From: Atopobium sp. BS2
GTDB taxonomy: Bacteria; Actinomycetota; Coriobacteriia; Coriobacteriales; Atopobiaceae
Direction: 5' to 3'
Length of the DNA stretch: 64,000 bases
Assembly (NCBI RefSeq): GCF_000565075.1
Contig: NZ_JDFG01000033.1
Coordinates: forward strand, 62,001 to 126,000
Part shown: positions 42,707 through 49,856 of the stretch, piece by piece
Numbering within the stretch: the stretch's first letter is position 1
Layout: every line of letters starts with the position of its first letter
Program-made: the position numbers and the translations under genes
Notes under the pieces: generated by a model
The model's database searches: none
Seen by the model: only the letters and a program-made list of their open reading frames with translations
Told to the model about the DNA's origin: nothing

Positions 42707-44299
42707 GTGGATAACAAGATGTTCTGTTTCCAGTGCGAGCAGACTGCTGCTTGTACTGCATGTACCGGAGCTGCTGGCGTTTGCGGCAAGCCTTTTGACG
42801 TTGCGTTTGCTCAGGACGAGCTCACCGGCGCTCTGGTTGGCCTTTCTCGCACCGAGCTTGCTGCTGGCAAGCGTTCTAACCGCGCAGATCAGCTGATCGT
42901 CGACGGTCTGTTTACCTGCATCACTAACGTCAACTTTGACAAGGGTGCGGTTGACGCAATTACTGCTCAGGTTCGTGACGAGAAGAACCGTCTAGCTGCA
43001 GAGGCTGGCGTAGAGCCTGTTGAGGATCTTCCACTTGGCGGCGTTTGGTCCGACAACGAGGACATTAGATCTCTCAAGTCCCTCATTCTCTTTGGTATCC
43101 GCGGTATGGCTGCGTATGCTTACCACGCTCGCGTTCTTGGCAAGACTGATGACGCAGTTGACGCTTTCTTTGTAAAGGCTCTTGCAGCTCTTGCTACCGA
43201 GTCCTCCGTTGACGTTTTGCTGCCTCTTACTCTTGAGGTAGGCGAGGTCAACCTCAAGTGTATGGCTCTTCTCGACAGCGCAAATACCGGCGCTTATGGC
43301 ACTCCAGTTCCAACTGAGGTTCCTCTGACTATTGAGCCTGGTCCCTTCATTGTTGTTTCCGGCCACGACCTTCTTGACCTCAAGATGATCCTTGAGCAGA
43401 CCGAGGGCACTGGCGTTAACGTTTACACCCACGGCGAGATGCTCCCAGCTCACGGTTATCCAGAGCTCAAGAAGTATCCACAGCTCAAGGGCAACTTTGG
43501 TACCGCATGGCAGAACCAGCAGAAGGAGTTCAAGGACATTCCAGCTCCTGTTGTCTTCACCACTAACTGCCTCATGCCACCTCGTCCTAGCTACAAGGAC
43601 CGCGTCTACACTACTGAGCTTGTTGCTTTCCCAGAGCTCGTCCACATTGACGAGGACGCTAACGGTAAGAAGGACTTCAGTGCTGTTATCAAGCAGGCTC
43701 AGGAGCTTGGCGGATACGCTGAGGCTCAGGAGCTCACCGGTATCAACGGTGGCCACAAGGTAACCACCGGCTTTAGCCACGGTGCCGTTCTTGGCATTGC
43801 CGATAAGATCATCGATGCTGTTAAGCAGGGCGCTATCAAGCACTTCTTTGTTGTTGGCGGCTGTGACGGCGCTCGCCCTGGTCGTAACTACTACACCGAG
43901 TTTGTTGAGCAGACTCCTGCAGACTCCGTTGTCCTCACCGTTGCTTGCGGTAAGTTCCGCTTCAACGACCTTGACCTGGGCACCATTGGTGGCATCCCTC
44001 GTATTCTTGACGTTGGTCAGTGCAACGACGCTTACGGTGCTGTTCAGATTGCAACTGCTCTTGCAAATGCATTCGACTGCGGTGTTAACGACCTGCCACT
44101 GAGCTTTGTCCTGTCTTGGTACGAGCAGAAGGCAGTATGCGTCCTTCTGACCCTGCTGCACCTTGGCATCAAGAACATCAAGCTTGGACCAACCCTTCCT
44201 GCATTTGTCAGCCCTAACGTCCTTAACATTCTTGTTGAGAACTACGGTATTGGCCCAATCGGCGATGCTTCCGAGGATCTTGCTCAGATGCTTGCCTAA
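42707..44299 (+). CDS. hcp: Hybrid cluster protein (hydroxylamine reductase)
   Basis: Hcp carries a 4Fe-4S and a hybrid 4Fe-2O-2S cluster; it reduces hydroxylamine and, in later work, nitric oxide. The N-terminal cluster motif is CFQCEQTAACTACTGAAGVCG. Cluster-ligand regions THGEMLPAHGYPELKKY, TTNCLMPP, VGGCDGARPGRNYYTEF and VACGKFRFN are visible. 530 residues. GTG start with GGAGAGGA 6 bases upstream. Codon use is as biased as in rpsB and tsf, which suggests very high expression. Its regulator is divergently encoded. Confidence 0.95.
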   Translation: MDNKMFCFQCEQTAACTACTGAAGVCGKPFDVAFAQDELTGALVGLSRTELAAGKRSNRADQLIVDGLFTCITNVNFDKGAVDAITAQVRDEKNRLAAEAGVEPVEDLPLGGVWSDNEDIRSLKSLILFGIRGMAAYAYHARVLGKTDDAVDAFFVKALAALATESSVDVLLPLTLEVGEVNLKCMALLDSANTGAYGTPVPTEVPLTIEPGPFIVVSGHDLLDLKMILEQTEGTGVNVYTHGEMLPAHGYPELKKYPQLKGNFGTAWQNQQKEFKDIPAPVVFTTNCLMPPRPSYKDRVYTTELVAFPELVHIDEDANGKKDFSAVIKQAQELGGYAEAQELTGINGGHKVTTGFSHGAVLGIADKIIDAVKQGAIKHFFVVGGCDGARPGRNYYTEFVEQTPADSVVLTVACGKFRFNDLDLGTIGGIPRILDVGQCNDAYGAVQIATALANAFDCGVNDLPLSFVLSWYEQKAVCVLLTLLHLGIKNIKLGPTLPAFVSPNVLNILVENYGIGPIGDASEDLAQMLA

Positions 44300-44300
44300 T

Positions 44301-44315
44301 TGGCGAGAAACCCCT
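44301..44315 (+). repeat. Interspersed motif, 15-base copy 2
   Basis: TGGCGAGAAACCCCT, one base after the hcp stop and upstream of its terminator. Confidence 0.85.
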
Positions 44316-44331
44316 CTAGTCCTTTCCTTAA

Positions 44332-44366
44332 AACGCCTCCTAGCTATGCGCTGGGAGGCGTTTTTT
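44332..44366 (+). terminator. Terminator of hcp
   Basis: Stem AACGCCTCCTAGC/GCTGGGAGGCGTT with loop TATGC, followed by T residues. Confidence 0.92.
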
Positions 44367-44452
44367 GATCGTGAAAAATATTGGAAAGTCAAATGAGTAT
44401 GGCTATTTCTGGAGGGTAATAGCACAATATTTTTTATGTTGATTGGGGGAGT

Positions 44453-45796
44453 ATGAATAACTCAAATATTGATTACGACATCTCTGATGAGCAATCTATT
44501 ATTGAATATGCTTCTAAGCTTGTTGGCCATTCACTTCGTGAAGTAACCGACGTTGAAGTTCTTGCTGACCATAAAAAACGTCGCGGTGCCTTTGGAAATG
44601 CAGTTGAAGAACTGTATTTTAAGTATCCAATCAACAGTGATTCAAATCCTGATTTTGCCGAAGTGGGACTTGAATTAAAAACAACCCCCATGAAAGAGAA
44701 TAAAAAAGGTGATTTGGTAGCTAAAGAACGCCTTGTCATCACCATGATTGACTACAACAAAATAGTTAATGAGACATTTGAAGATAGTCATTTTCTAGGG
44801 AAGTCTTCAAATATTTTATTGATGGCCTACAAATATGAAAAAGGCGCTAACCCTATTGATTACAAGGTAATTTTGGCAAACAAATGGAATATTCCTATTG
44901 AGGATTATGCTCAAATTAAACAAGACTGGGAAACAGTTGTTGCCAAGATCCAGTCTGGTCATGCTGAGGATATTTCTGGGTCAGATACTCTATATCTAGA
45001 AGCGTGTACAAAAGCTGCCAATAGTTCAGTTAGAACTACACAGCCTTATTCAAATGTTCTAGCTAAGCCTCGTGCCTGGGCATTTAAAGCATCTTATATG
45101 ACTACCATAGAAAAACAGATGCTAGGTAACGGAGTATCTCAGATTAAAAGAAACGAATCTGAGCAAAAACTTTCGCTTATCGATCTTTTGTATAAAAGGT
45201 TTAAACCGTATTTTGGAAAAACGGAAGATCAGCTTGCAGCTGAGTTCAATATAAGTAAATCGAAAGATAAATGTGCACGTATCACTAAACATATCCTAGG
45301 TATTGCTGAAGACCAGAAAATTGAAGAGTTTGAAAAGGCTGGTATTAAGCCTAAAACGATGAGGCTTAAATCAAATGGAGTACCAAAAGAATCTGTAAGC
45401 TTTAAAGTCTTTGATTACTTTAAAGTTGCTGAAGAACCATTTGAAGAATCTGATTTATATCACGATCTTTTATGTAAATATCTATTTGTAATTTATAGAG
45501 AAAACTCAGCGGGGGATTTTGTTCTCTCAAATATTTTGCTCTGGCAAATGCCTGACTCTGATTTACTATTTGCGGAACAATGCTACCTTCAGATGCAAAA
45601 GAATATTAAAGCTGGACGAGCTGATATAAGTGTCAAGGCGTCTGAAAATAAATGTTGTCATGTAAGACCTCATGCCAGAAACAAGCTTGATACAAAACCT
45701 CAACCATATGGAAAACCTGAGGTTAAAAAGTGTTTTTGGTTGAATAGCTCTTATCTTTCAAAAGAAATATCTGAAGGGTTATCCCTTAAAGATTAA
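44453..45796 (+). CDS. Sau3AI/MutH-family type II restriction endonuclease (GATC)
   Basis: A 447-residue endonuclease of the Sau3AI type. The N-terminal MutH-like catalytic domain shows E53 (VEELYF), D67 (NPDFAEVG), E74 and K76 (LELKTTP), the D-(E)xK centre of MutH and Sau3AI. The C-terminal half resembles the second, non-catalytic MutH-like domain of Sau3AI (KDKCARITKHILG). The expected cut is before GATC; this specificity is inferred. GGGGGAG precedes the ATG. The base composition is clearly more AT-rich and AAA/TTT-rich than neighbouring hcp and nox, which suggests acquisition. The methylase gene follows. Confidence 0.88.
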   Translation: MNNSNIDYDISDEQSIIEYASKLVGHSLREVTDVEVLADHKKRRGAFGNAVEELYFKYPINSDSNPDFAEVGLELKTTPMKENKKGDLVAKERLVITMIDYNKIVNETFEDSHFLGKSSNILLMAYKYEKGANPIDYKVILANKWNIPIEDYAQIKQDWETVVAKIQSGHAEDISGSDTLYLEACTKAANSSVRTTQPYSNVLAKPRAWAFKASYMTTIEKQMLGNGVSQIKRNESEQKLSLIDLLYKRFKPYFGKTEDQLAAEFNISKSKDKCARITKHILGIAEDQKIEEFEKAGIKPKTMRLKSNGVPKESVSFKVFDYFKVAEEPFEESDLYHDLLCKYLFVIYRENSAGDFVLSNILLWQMPDSDLLFAEQCYLQMQKNIKAGRADISVKASENKCCHVRPHARNKLDTKPQPYGKPEVKKCFWLNSSYLSKEISEGLSLKD

Positions 45797-45895
45797 GTTG
45801 ATCTTCTTGGCTATCTGAATTAGACTGACTTTTTGTCCGGTTGATCGGTTAGTATAGTAAACACAAAATTGGTCCACAGCAGCGATAGGAGAAAC

Positions 45896-47170
45896 GTGGC
45901 CAAAGCAATTACTGTAGCCGAGCTCTTTGCGGGAGTCGGTGGATTTAGACTTGGCTTAGAGGGTTATAAAGACTCTTCTAATAAAGCTAATAACCTGCCA
46001 AAAGCGGGAACGTTTAAAACTATATGGGCAAATCAGTGGGAACCACCAGGATCTCCTACAAGACAGTTTGCCGCAAATTGTTATAGGACTCATTTTGGCA
46101 ATGATTCAGTCGTAAATGAGGACATTAATAAAGTTCTTAATGAGTATGAGCAGGGTCTACGCGATATTCCTTCGGTCGATATGGTCGTAGGTGGATTTCC
46201 TTGTCAGGATTACTCGGTTGCTAAACCTTTATCTCAGTCGGGAGGTATTGAGGGAAAAAAGGGTGTTCTATGGTGGGACATCTACAAATTCCTAAAAATT
46301 CAACTAGATAAATCTCCTAAAAATGCGGAGTGGTGTCTTTTAGAAAACGTTGATCGTCTCCTTAAAAGCCCAGCATCTCAGCGTGGTAGAGATTTTGCAA
46401 TTATTCTTAGCTGTCTTGCGAGCCTTGGATATTGCGTTGAATGGCGTGTGGTAAATAGTGCAGCATACGGCTTTTCACAAAGAAGAAAACGTGTCTATAT
46501 TCTCGCGCGTAGAAATGCTAATTGGGAGCTTTCAGAACGCTTAACTTCAGGAATTATGTCTCGAGCATTTCCTTTTAATCCAGTGGGCAATATCTCTTAT
46601 GTTGATATTCCTAAAGATCCGTTTGTTGCCACAAAAGACTTTAATTCTGAGGGATCTAAAACATCTCCGTTTTTAGATGCCGGTGTGATGGTAGATAACC
46701 GTGTTATTACCTGTAAAGTTGAAGAGGTTTATAAGGGTCAATTTAAAACACTGGGGGATGTTCTTTCTCCAGAAAGCGAAATCCCTGATAACTTCTTTGT
46801 TGATGATTCTCAGCTGGAGCGATGGGAAAAGCTTAAAAGTTCTAAGAGAGAAGAACGCATCAATAAGTACACAGGTCAAACCTACTTCTACTCTGAAGGT
46901 TCTATGGCATTCCCGGATCTTCTCACTAATCCTTCAAGAACAATTCTTACAGGAGAGGGGGGAACAAGTCCTTCTCGCTTTAAACACATCATTAAAATAG
47001 GCGAGAGGTATCGCAGGCTTGTCCCAGATGAGCTTGACCAGCTACAGGGTTTTCCTAAGGGTTGGACTAATACAGGAATGAGCGACAATAATCGTGCATT
47101 CTGTATGGGAAATGCTCTTGTTGTGGGTGTGGTAAATCGCATTGGAAAAGAAATATACAAGGAATTGTAA
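45896..47170 (+). CDS. DNA (cytosine-5) methyltransferase of the GATC system
   Basis: A 424-residue C5-methyltransferase that protects host DNA from the adjacent nuclease. Motif I is ELFAGVGGFRLG, motif IV GGFPCQDYSVAK with catalytic C103, motif VI LLENVDRLL, motif VIII QRRKRVYI, and motifs IX-X RRLVPDELDQLQGFPKGW and GNALVV. The target recognition region (about 270-350) resembles that of Sau3AI-type enzymes by context only. GTG 45896 has AGGAGA upstream; a TTG at 45869 in frame is less likely. A -10-like TATAGT lies at 45853. AT-rich like the nuclease. Confidence 0.92.
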   Translation: MAKAITVAELFAGVGGFRLGLEGYKDSSNKANNLPKAGTFKTIWANQWEPPGSPTRQFAANCYRTHFGNDSVVNEDINKVLNEYEQGLRDIPSVDMVVGGFPCQDYSVAKPLSQSGGIEGKKGVLWWDIYKFLKIQLDKSPKNAEWCLLENVDRLLKSPASQRGRDFAIILSCLASLGYCVEWRVVNSAAYGFSQRRKRVYILARRNANWELSERLTSGIMSRAFPFNPVGNISYVDIPKDPFVATKDFNSEGSKTSPFLDAGVMVDNRVITCKVEEVYKGQFKTLGDVLSPESEIPDNFFVDDSQLERWEKLKSSKREERINKYTGQTYFYSEGSMAFPDLLTNPSRTILTGEGGTSPSRFKHIIKIGERYRRLVPDELDQLQGFPKGWTNTGMSDNNRAFCMGNALVVGVVNRIGKEIYKEL

Positions 47171-47174
47171 GGTC

Positions 47175-47206
47175 AAGGCGTCTATCAGATTTGATAGACG
47201 CCTTTC
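47175..47206 (+). terminator. Terminator of the restriction-modification unit
   Basis: Perfect 13-bp stem AAGGCGTCTATCA/TGATAGACGCCTT with loop GATT and a T-rich end. Confidence 0.93.
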
Positions 47207-47289
47207 TTATAACCAAATTGCTTCACGAACTCCAAATATTCGATTTATTAAAGAACGTTCAAGAATGACGCTCTTCTCGATAACAGAAT

Positions 47290-47304
47290 GTGGCATAATG
47301 CCAC
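47290..47304 (+). promoter_or_regulatory. Palindrome at the nox promoter
   Basis: GTGGCATAATGCCAC is a perfect inverted repeat that contains a -10-like CATAAT. A second inverted repeat TAACA-ATTAA-TGTTA lies at 47313-47327. Both are placed to control nox; the factor is unknown. Confidence 0.45.
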
Positions 47305-47358
47305 TGTCGAAGTAACAATTAATGTTAGTCATTAGTAGCATTTAACAGAGGGGTTTCT

Positions 47359-48702
47359 ATGGCTAAAGTTGCAGTTATCGGTTGTACCCATGCAGGCGTT
47401 TTTGCCACTTCTTCAATCCTGGGCGCACACCCAGATTGGGAGGTTCACGTCTTTGAGCGCAATGACACGGTTTCCTTCCTGTCTTGCGGCATTGCTCTTT
47501 GGGTAGGTGACCACGTAAGCGATCCAAACAAGATGTTCTACAGCTCTCCAGAAGCCCTTGCAGAGGCTGGCGCTCACGTTCACATGACCACCAACGTCAC
47601 TTCCGCAGACGTTAAGACCAAGCACGTTGCTTGGGAGGATCTCAAGACGGGCGAGACCTTTGAGGATGACTTCGACTACCTCGTAGTCACCACCGGCTCT
47701 AAACCAATTGTTCCACCACTACCTGGTATTGACGGACCTCGCGTTCTTCAGTGCAAGAACTGGGCTGACGGACGCCGTATTCACGACACTATGGCAGAGT
47801 CCAAGTCCGCCATTGTCATCGGCGCTGGCTACATTGGTGCCGAGCTTGCAGAGCAGCTCTCCGAGCGTCAGAAGGCAGTCACTCTCATCGACATGCTTCC
47901 TCGCGTTCTTGCTAAGAACTTTGACAAGGCAATCACCGATCAGGTTGAGGCTGCTTACAAGGAGCACGGCGTCACGCTTGCACTTGGCGAGAAGGTCATG
48001 AGCTTTGAGGACAATGGCGATTCCGTCACCGTTGTTACCGATAAGGGCTCCTACACTGCAGATTACGCAATTCTGGGCATTGGCTTCCTGCCTCGTACTG
48101 ACCTTTTTGACGGCCAGCTTGAGATGCTTCCAAACGGCGCTATCAAGGTTGACGAGTACATGCGCACCAGCGAACCTGGCGTCTTCGCAGCTGGTGACTC
48201 TGCTTCCATCATCTTCAACGTCACTGGTAAAGAGGACTACATTCCTCTGGCAACCAACGCTGTCCGCCAGGGTCTGCACGTTGGTCCTAACATGCTTGAG
48301 CCAACCGCTGCTTATGCAGGTACTCAGGCTTCCAGTGCAGTTCAGCTCTACAACTACTCCATGGCTGCAGCAGGCCTCACCGTTGAGGGTGGCAAGGTTC
48401 GTGGCTACGAGTATGATTCCGTCTCCATCACCGAGAACTACCGTCCTGAGTTTATGCTGACCACCGAGCCTGTTACCGCAACGCTTGTCTGGGATCCAGA
48501 GACTCGCCTTATCAAGGGCGCACAGTTCTTCTCGACACATGACGATGTTGCTCAGGCAGCAAACGTTGTTTCTGTGGCTATTGCTGCTGGTATGACCATC
48601 GACAACCTTGCAGCTGTTGACCTTCTGTTCCAGCCAAACTTTACCAACCCAGTCAACTACATTGGCTCTGTTGCTATGGCTGCCTGTGCAAAGGCCAAGT
48701 AA
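47359..48702 (+). CDS. nox: FAD-dependent NADH oxidase (water-forming type)
   Basis: A 447-residue member of the pyridine nucleotide-disulfide family with a single redox cysteine (SFLSCGIALW, C42-C44 region). N-terminal FAD site VIGCTHAGVFA, NAD site VIGAGYIGAELAEQL, and the second FAD motif VFAAGDSAS. Such enzymes reduce O2 to water with NADH and help oxygen-exposed anaerobes restore NAD+; the close relative CoA-disulfide reductase cannot be fully excluded. GAGGGG precedes the ATG. Codon bias is strong, like hcp. The 190 bases upstream hold two palindromes and no gene. Confidence 0.9.
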   Translation: MAKVAVIGCTHAGVFATSSILGAHPDWEVHVFERNDTVSFLSCGIALWVGDHVSDPNKMFYSSPEALAEAGAHVHMTTNVTSADVKTKHVAWEDLKTGETFEDDFDYLVVTTGSKPIVPPLPGIDGPRVLQCKNWADGRRIHDTMAESKSAIVIGAGYIGAELAEQLSERQKAVTLIDMLPRVLAKNFDKAITDQVEAAYKEHGVTLALGEKVMSFEDNGDSVTVVTDKGSYTADYAILGIGFLPRTDLFDGQLEMLPNGAIKVDEYMRTSEPGVFAAGDSASIIFNVTGKEDYIPLATNAVRQGLHVGPNMLEPTAAYAGTQASSAVQLYNYSMAAAGLTVEGGKVRGYEYDSVSITENYRPEFMLTTEPVTATLVWDPETRLIKGAQFFSTHDDVAQAANVVSVAIAAGMTIDNLAAVDLLFQPNFTNPVNYIGSVAMAACAKAK

Positions 48703-48726
48703 ACTCCGCACATAACGCACAAAAGG

Positions 48727-48761
48727 GAAGGAAGCCGGTAGAGATGCCGGCTTCCTTCTTT
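48727..48761 (+). terminator. Terminator of nox
   Basis: Stem GAAGGAAGCCGG/CCGGCTTCCTTC with loop TAGAGATG and three T residues. It may work in both directions. Confidence 0.85.
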
Positions 48762-48842
48762 GCTATCGAGCCCAAGTCTAGCTCGATGAATGACTATTTT
48801 GCGTTTGCTCAACCTTGATCCTGCATTGCCTTGATACGGAGC

Positions 48843-49589
48843 CTATCTTGGCTTTCTGCTCACTACGGCAATGTAGTTAAGGTCATCCGCGTGATCGTTG
48901 AAGAACGTAAACATGCTAGTAAACATCTTGGTGTTCTCTGGTTTGAGACCGTTTCTAATAACCCTCAGAGCTCCGTCAGCACCCTCATCGGCAATAAGTC
49001 CTGCCGGATTCATAAGCGTCATCTTGCCGTTCTTTGTTTCTGGGCAGAAACCTGCTGACTCAAAGAGATTCTTCCAACCTGCAAGGGTTAAAGGCTTTAC
49101 GTTGACGTTGATAGTTCTTGAGAGCTCGTGAACCAACTCATCGTCTTCTTTGAGCAGAAGAACGTCATGGGTAAGCAGCACGCCACCAGGTTTAAGCACG
49201 CGTGCATACTCTTTTACCGCAGATGCCTTCTGCTGGTCAGAGAGCATGGTGAGCATAGCCTCGTTAATAACGACATCAAAGCTGTTATCAGGGTAGGAGA
49301 GGTTGGTAGCGTCTCCTTGTTCCACTGTTACGTACTCCTCGATATTGTTTCTCGCGATATTTTCTTTTGTTTTAGGTAGCACGTCTGCATTAAGGTCAAT
49401 TGCGGTTACATGGCAGTGGAAGCGTTTTGCCAGCTCAACCGTAGTGGTGCCAATATTGCACGCGACCTCAAGAATCTGAGTTTCTGGCGTAATCTCTACG
49501 GAATTAAGTAGCCAATTGGTTGCTTCAATACCTCCGGGGCGCAGTCTTGTCTTGCCCATACGGAGTAAAAACTCGTGACCAGCTTCCAT
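48843..49589 (-). CDS. Class I SAM-dependent methyltransferase
   Basis: A 248-residue methyltransferase with motif I LEVACNIGTTTVELA, motif II ATQL-like VTAIDLNADVLP, motif IV FDVVINEAMLTML and post-motif LKPGGVLLTHDV. The substrate is unknown. The start is ATG 49589, which has GGGGG 7 bases upstream; the frame is open 30 codons further, but those codons overlap a promoter-like region with an inverted repeat. It is divergent from the oleate hydratase gene. About 140 bases between its stop and nox hold only the nox terminator. Confidence 0.85.
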   Translation of the reverse strand: MEAGHEFLLRMGKTRLRPGGIEATNWLLNSVEITPETQILEVACNIGTTTVELAKRFHCHVTAIDLNADVLPKTKENIARNNIEEYVTVEQGDATNLSYPDNSFDVVINEAMLTMLSDQQKASAVKEYARVLKPGGVLLTHDVLLLKEDDELVHELSRTINVNVKPLTLAGWKNLFESAGFCPETKNGKMTLMNPAGLIADEGADGALRVIRNGLKPENTKMFTSMFTFFNDHADDLNYIAVVSRKPR

Positions 49590-49621
49590 ACTAAGACCCC
49601 CTTCATACCATGAAAGAATAA

Positions 49622-49639
49622 AGTTAGCTTTATCTAACT
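49622..49639 (-). promoter_or_regulatory. Inverted repeat upstream of the methyltransferase gene
   Basis: AGTTAG-CTTTAT-CTAACT, a 6-6-6 inverted repeat about 33 bases upstream of the ATG. It partly resembles DtxR/IdeR-type boxes (TTAGnTTAnnCTAA). Regulator unknown. Confidence 0.4.
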
Positions 49640-49771
49640 GATACAAGTTAAGCACATCATTACCTGCGAAAAAAGCCAAATTAATTGCTATTTTTGAAAC
49701 AATTTAGCAGGTAGATTGCGACAAAAAATAACCTATATGTCCAATCGTTCTTTTTGTGCATTTTCTTTAGC

Positions 49772-49789
49772 AGTTTATAAGTTTATAGT
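49772..49789 (+). promoter_or_regulatory. Predicted promoter region of the oleate hydratase gene
   Basis: TATAGT at 49784-49789 fits a -10. It is the end of an 8-base tandem repeat AGTTTATA AGTTTATA (49772-49787). The -35 is weak. Confidence 0.45.
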
Positions 49790-49856
49790 GGACGCAAGGT
49801 AAGGGCGACTTACTAATTTCCGCAGGTAATTGATGCGGAATACTAAGGAGGAAGTT

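Noticed and set aside
42992-44425. Long minus-strand open frame opposite hcp (477 codons)
   Set aside because: It is a shadow of the strongly biased hcp codons; the protein has no recognisable features and hcp is certain.
44453-47170. Phage origin of the restriction-modification pair
   Set aside because: No integrase, terminase or repeat at its borders; only composition marks it as acquired.
47719-48720. Long minus-strand open frame opposite nox (333 codons)
   Set aside because: Shadow of nox for the same reason.
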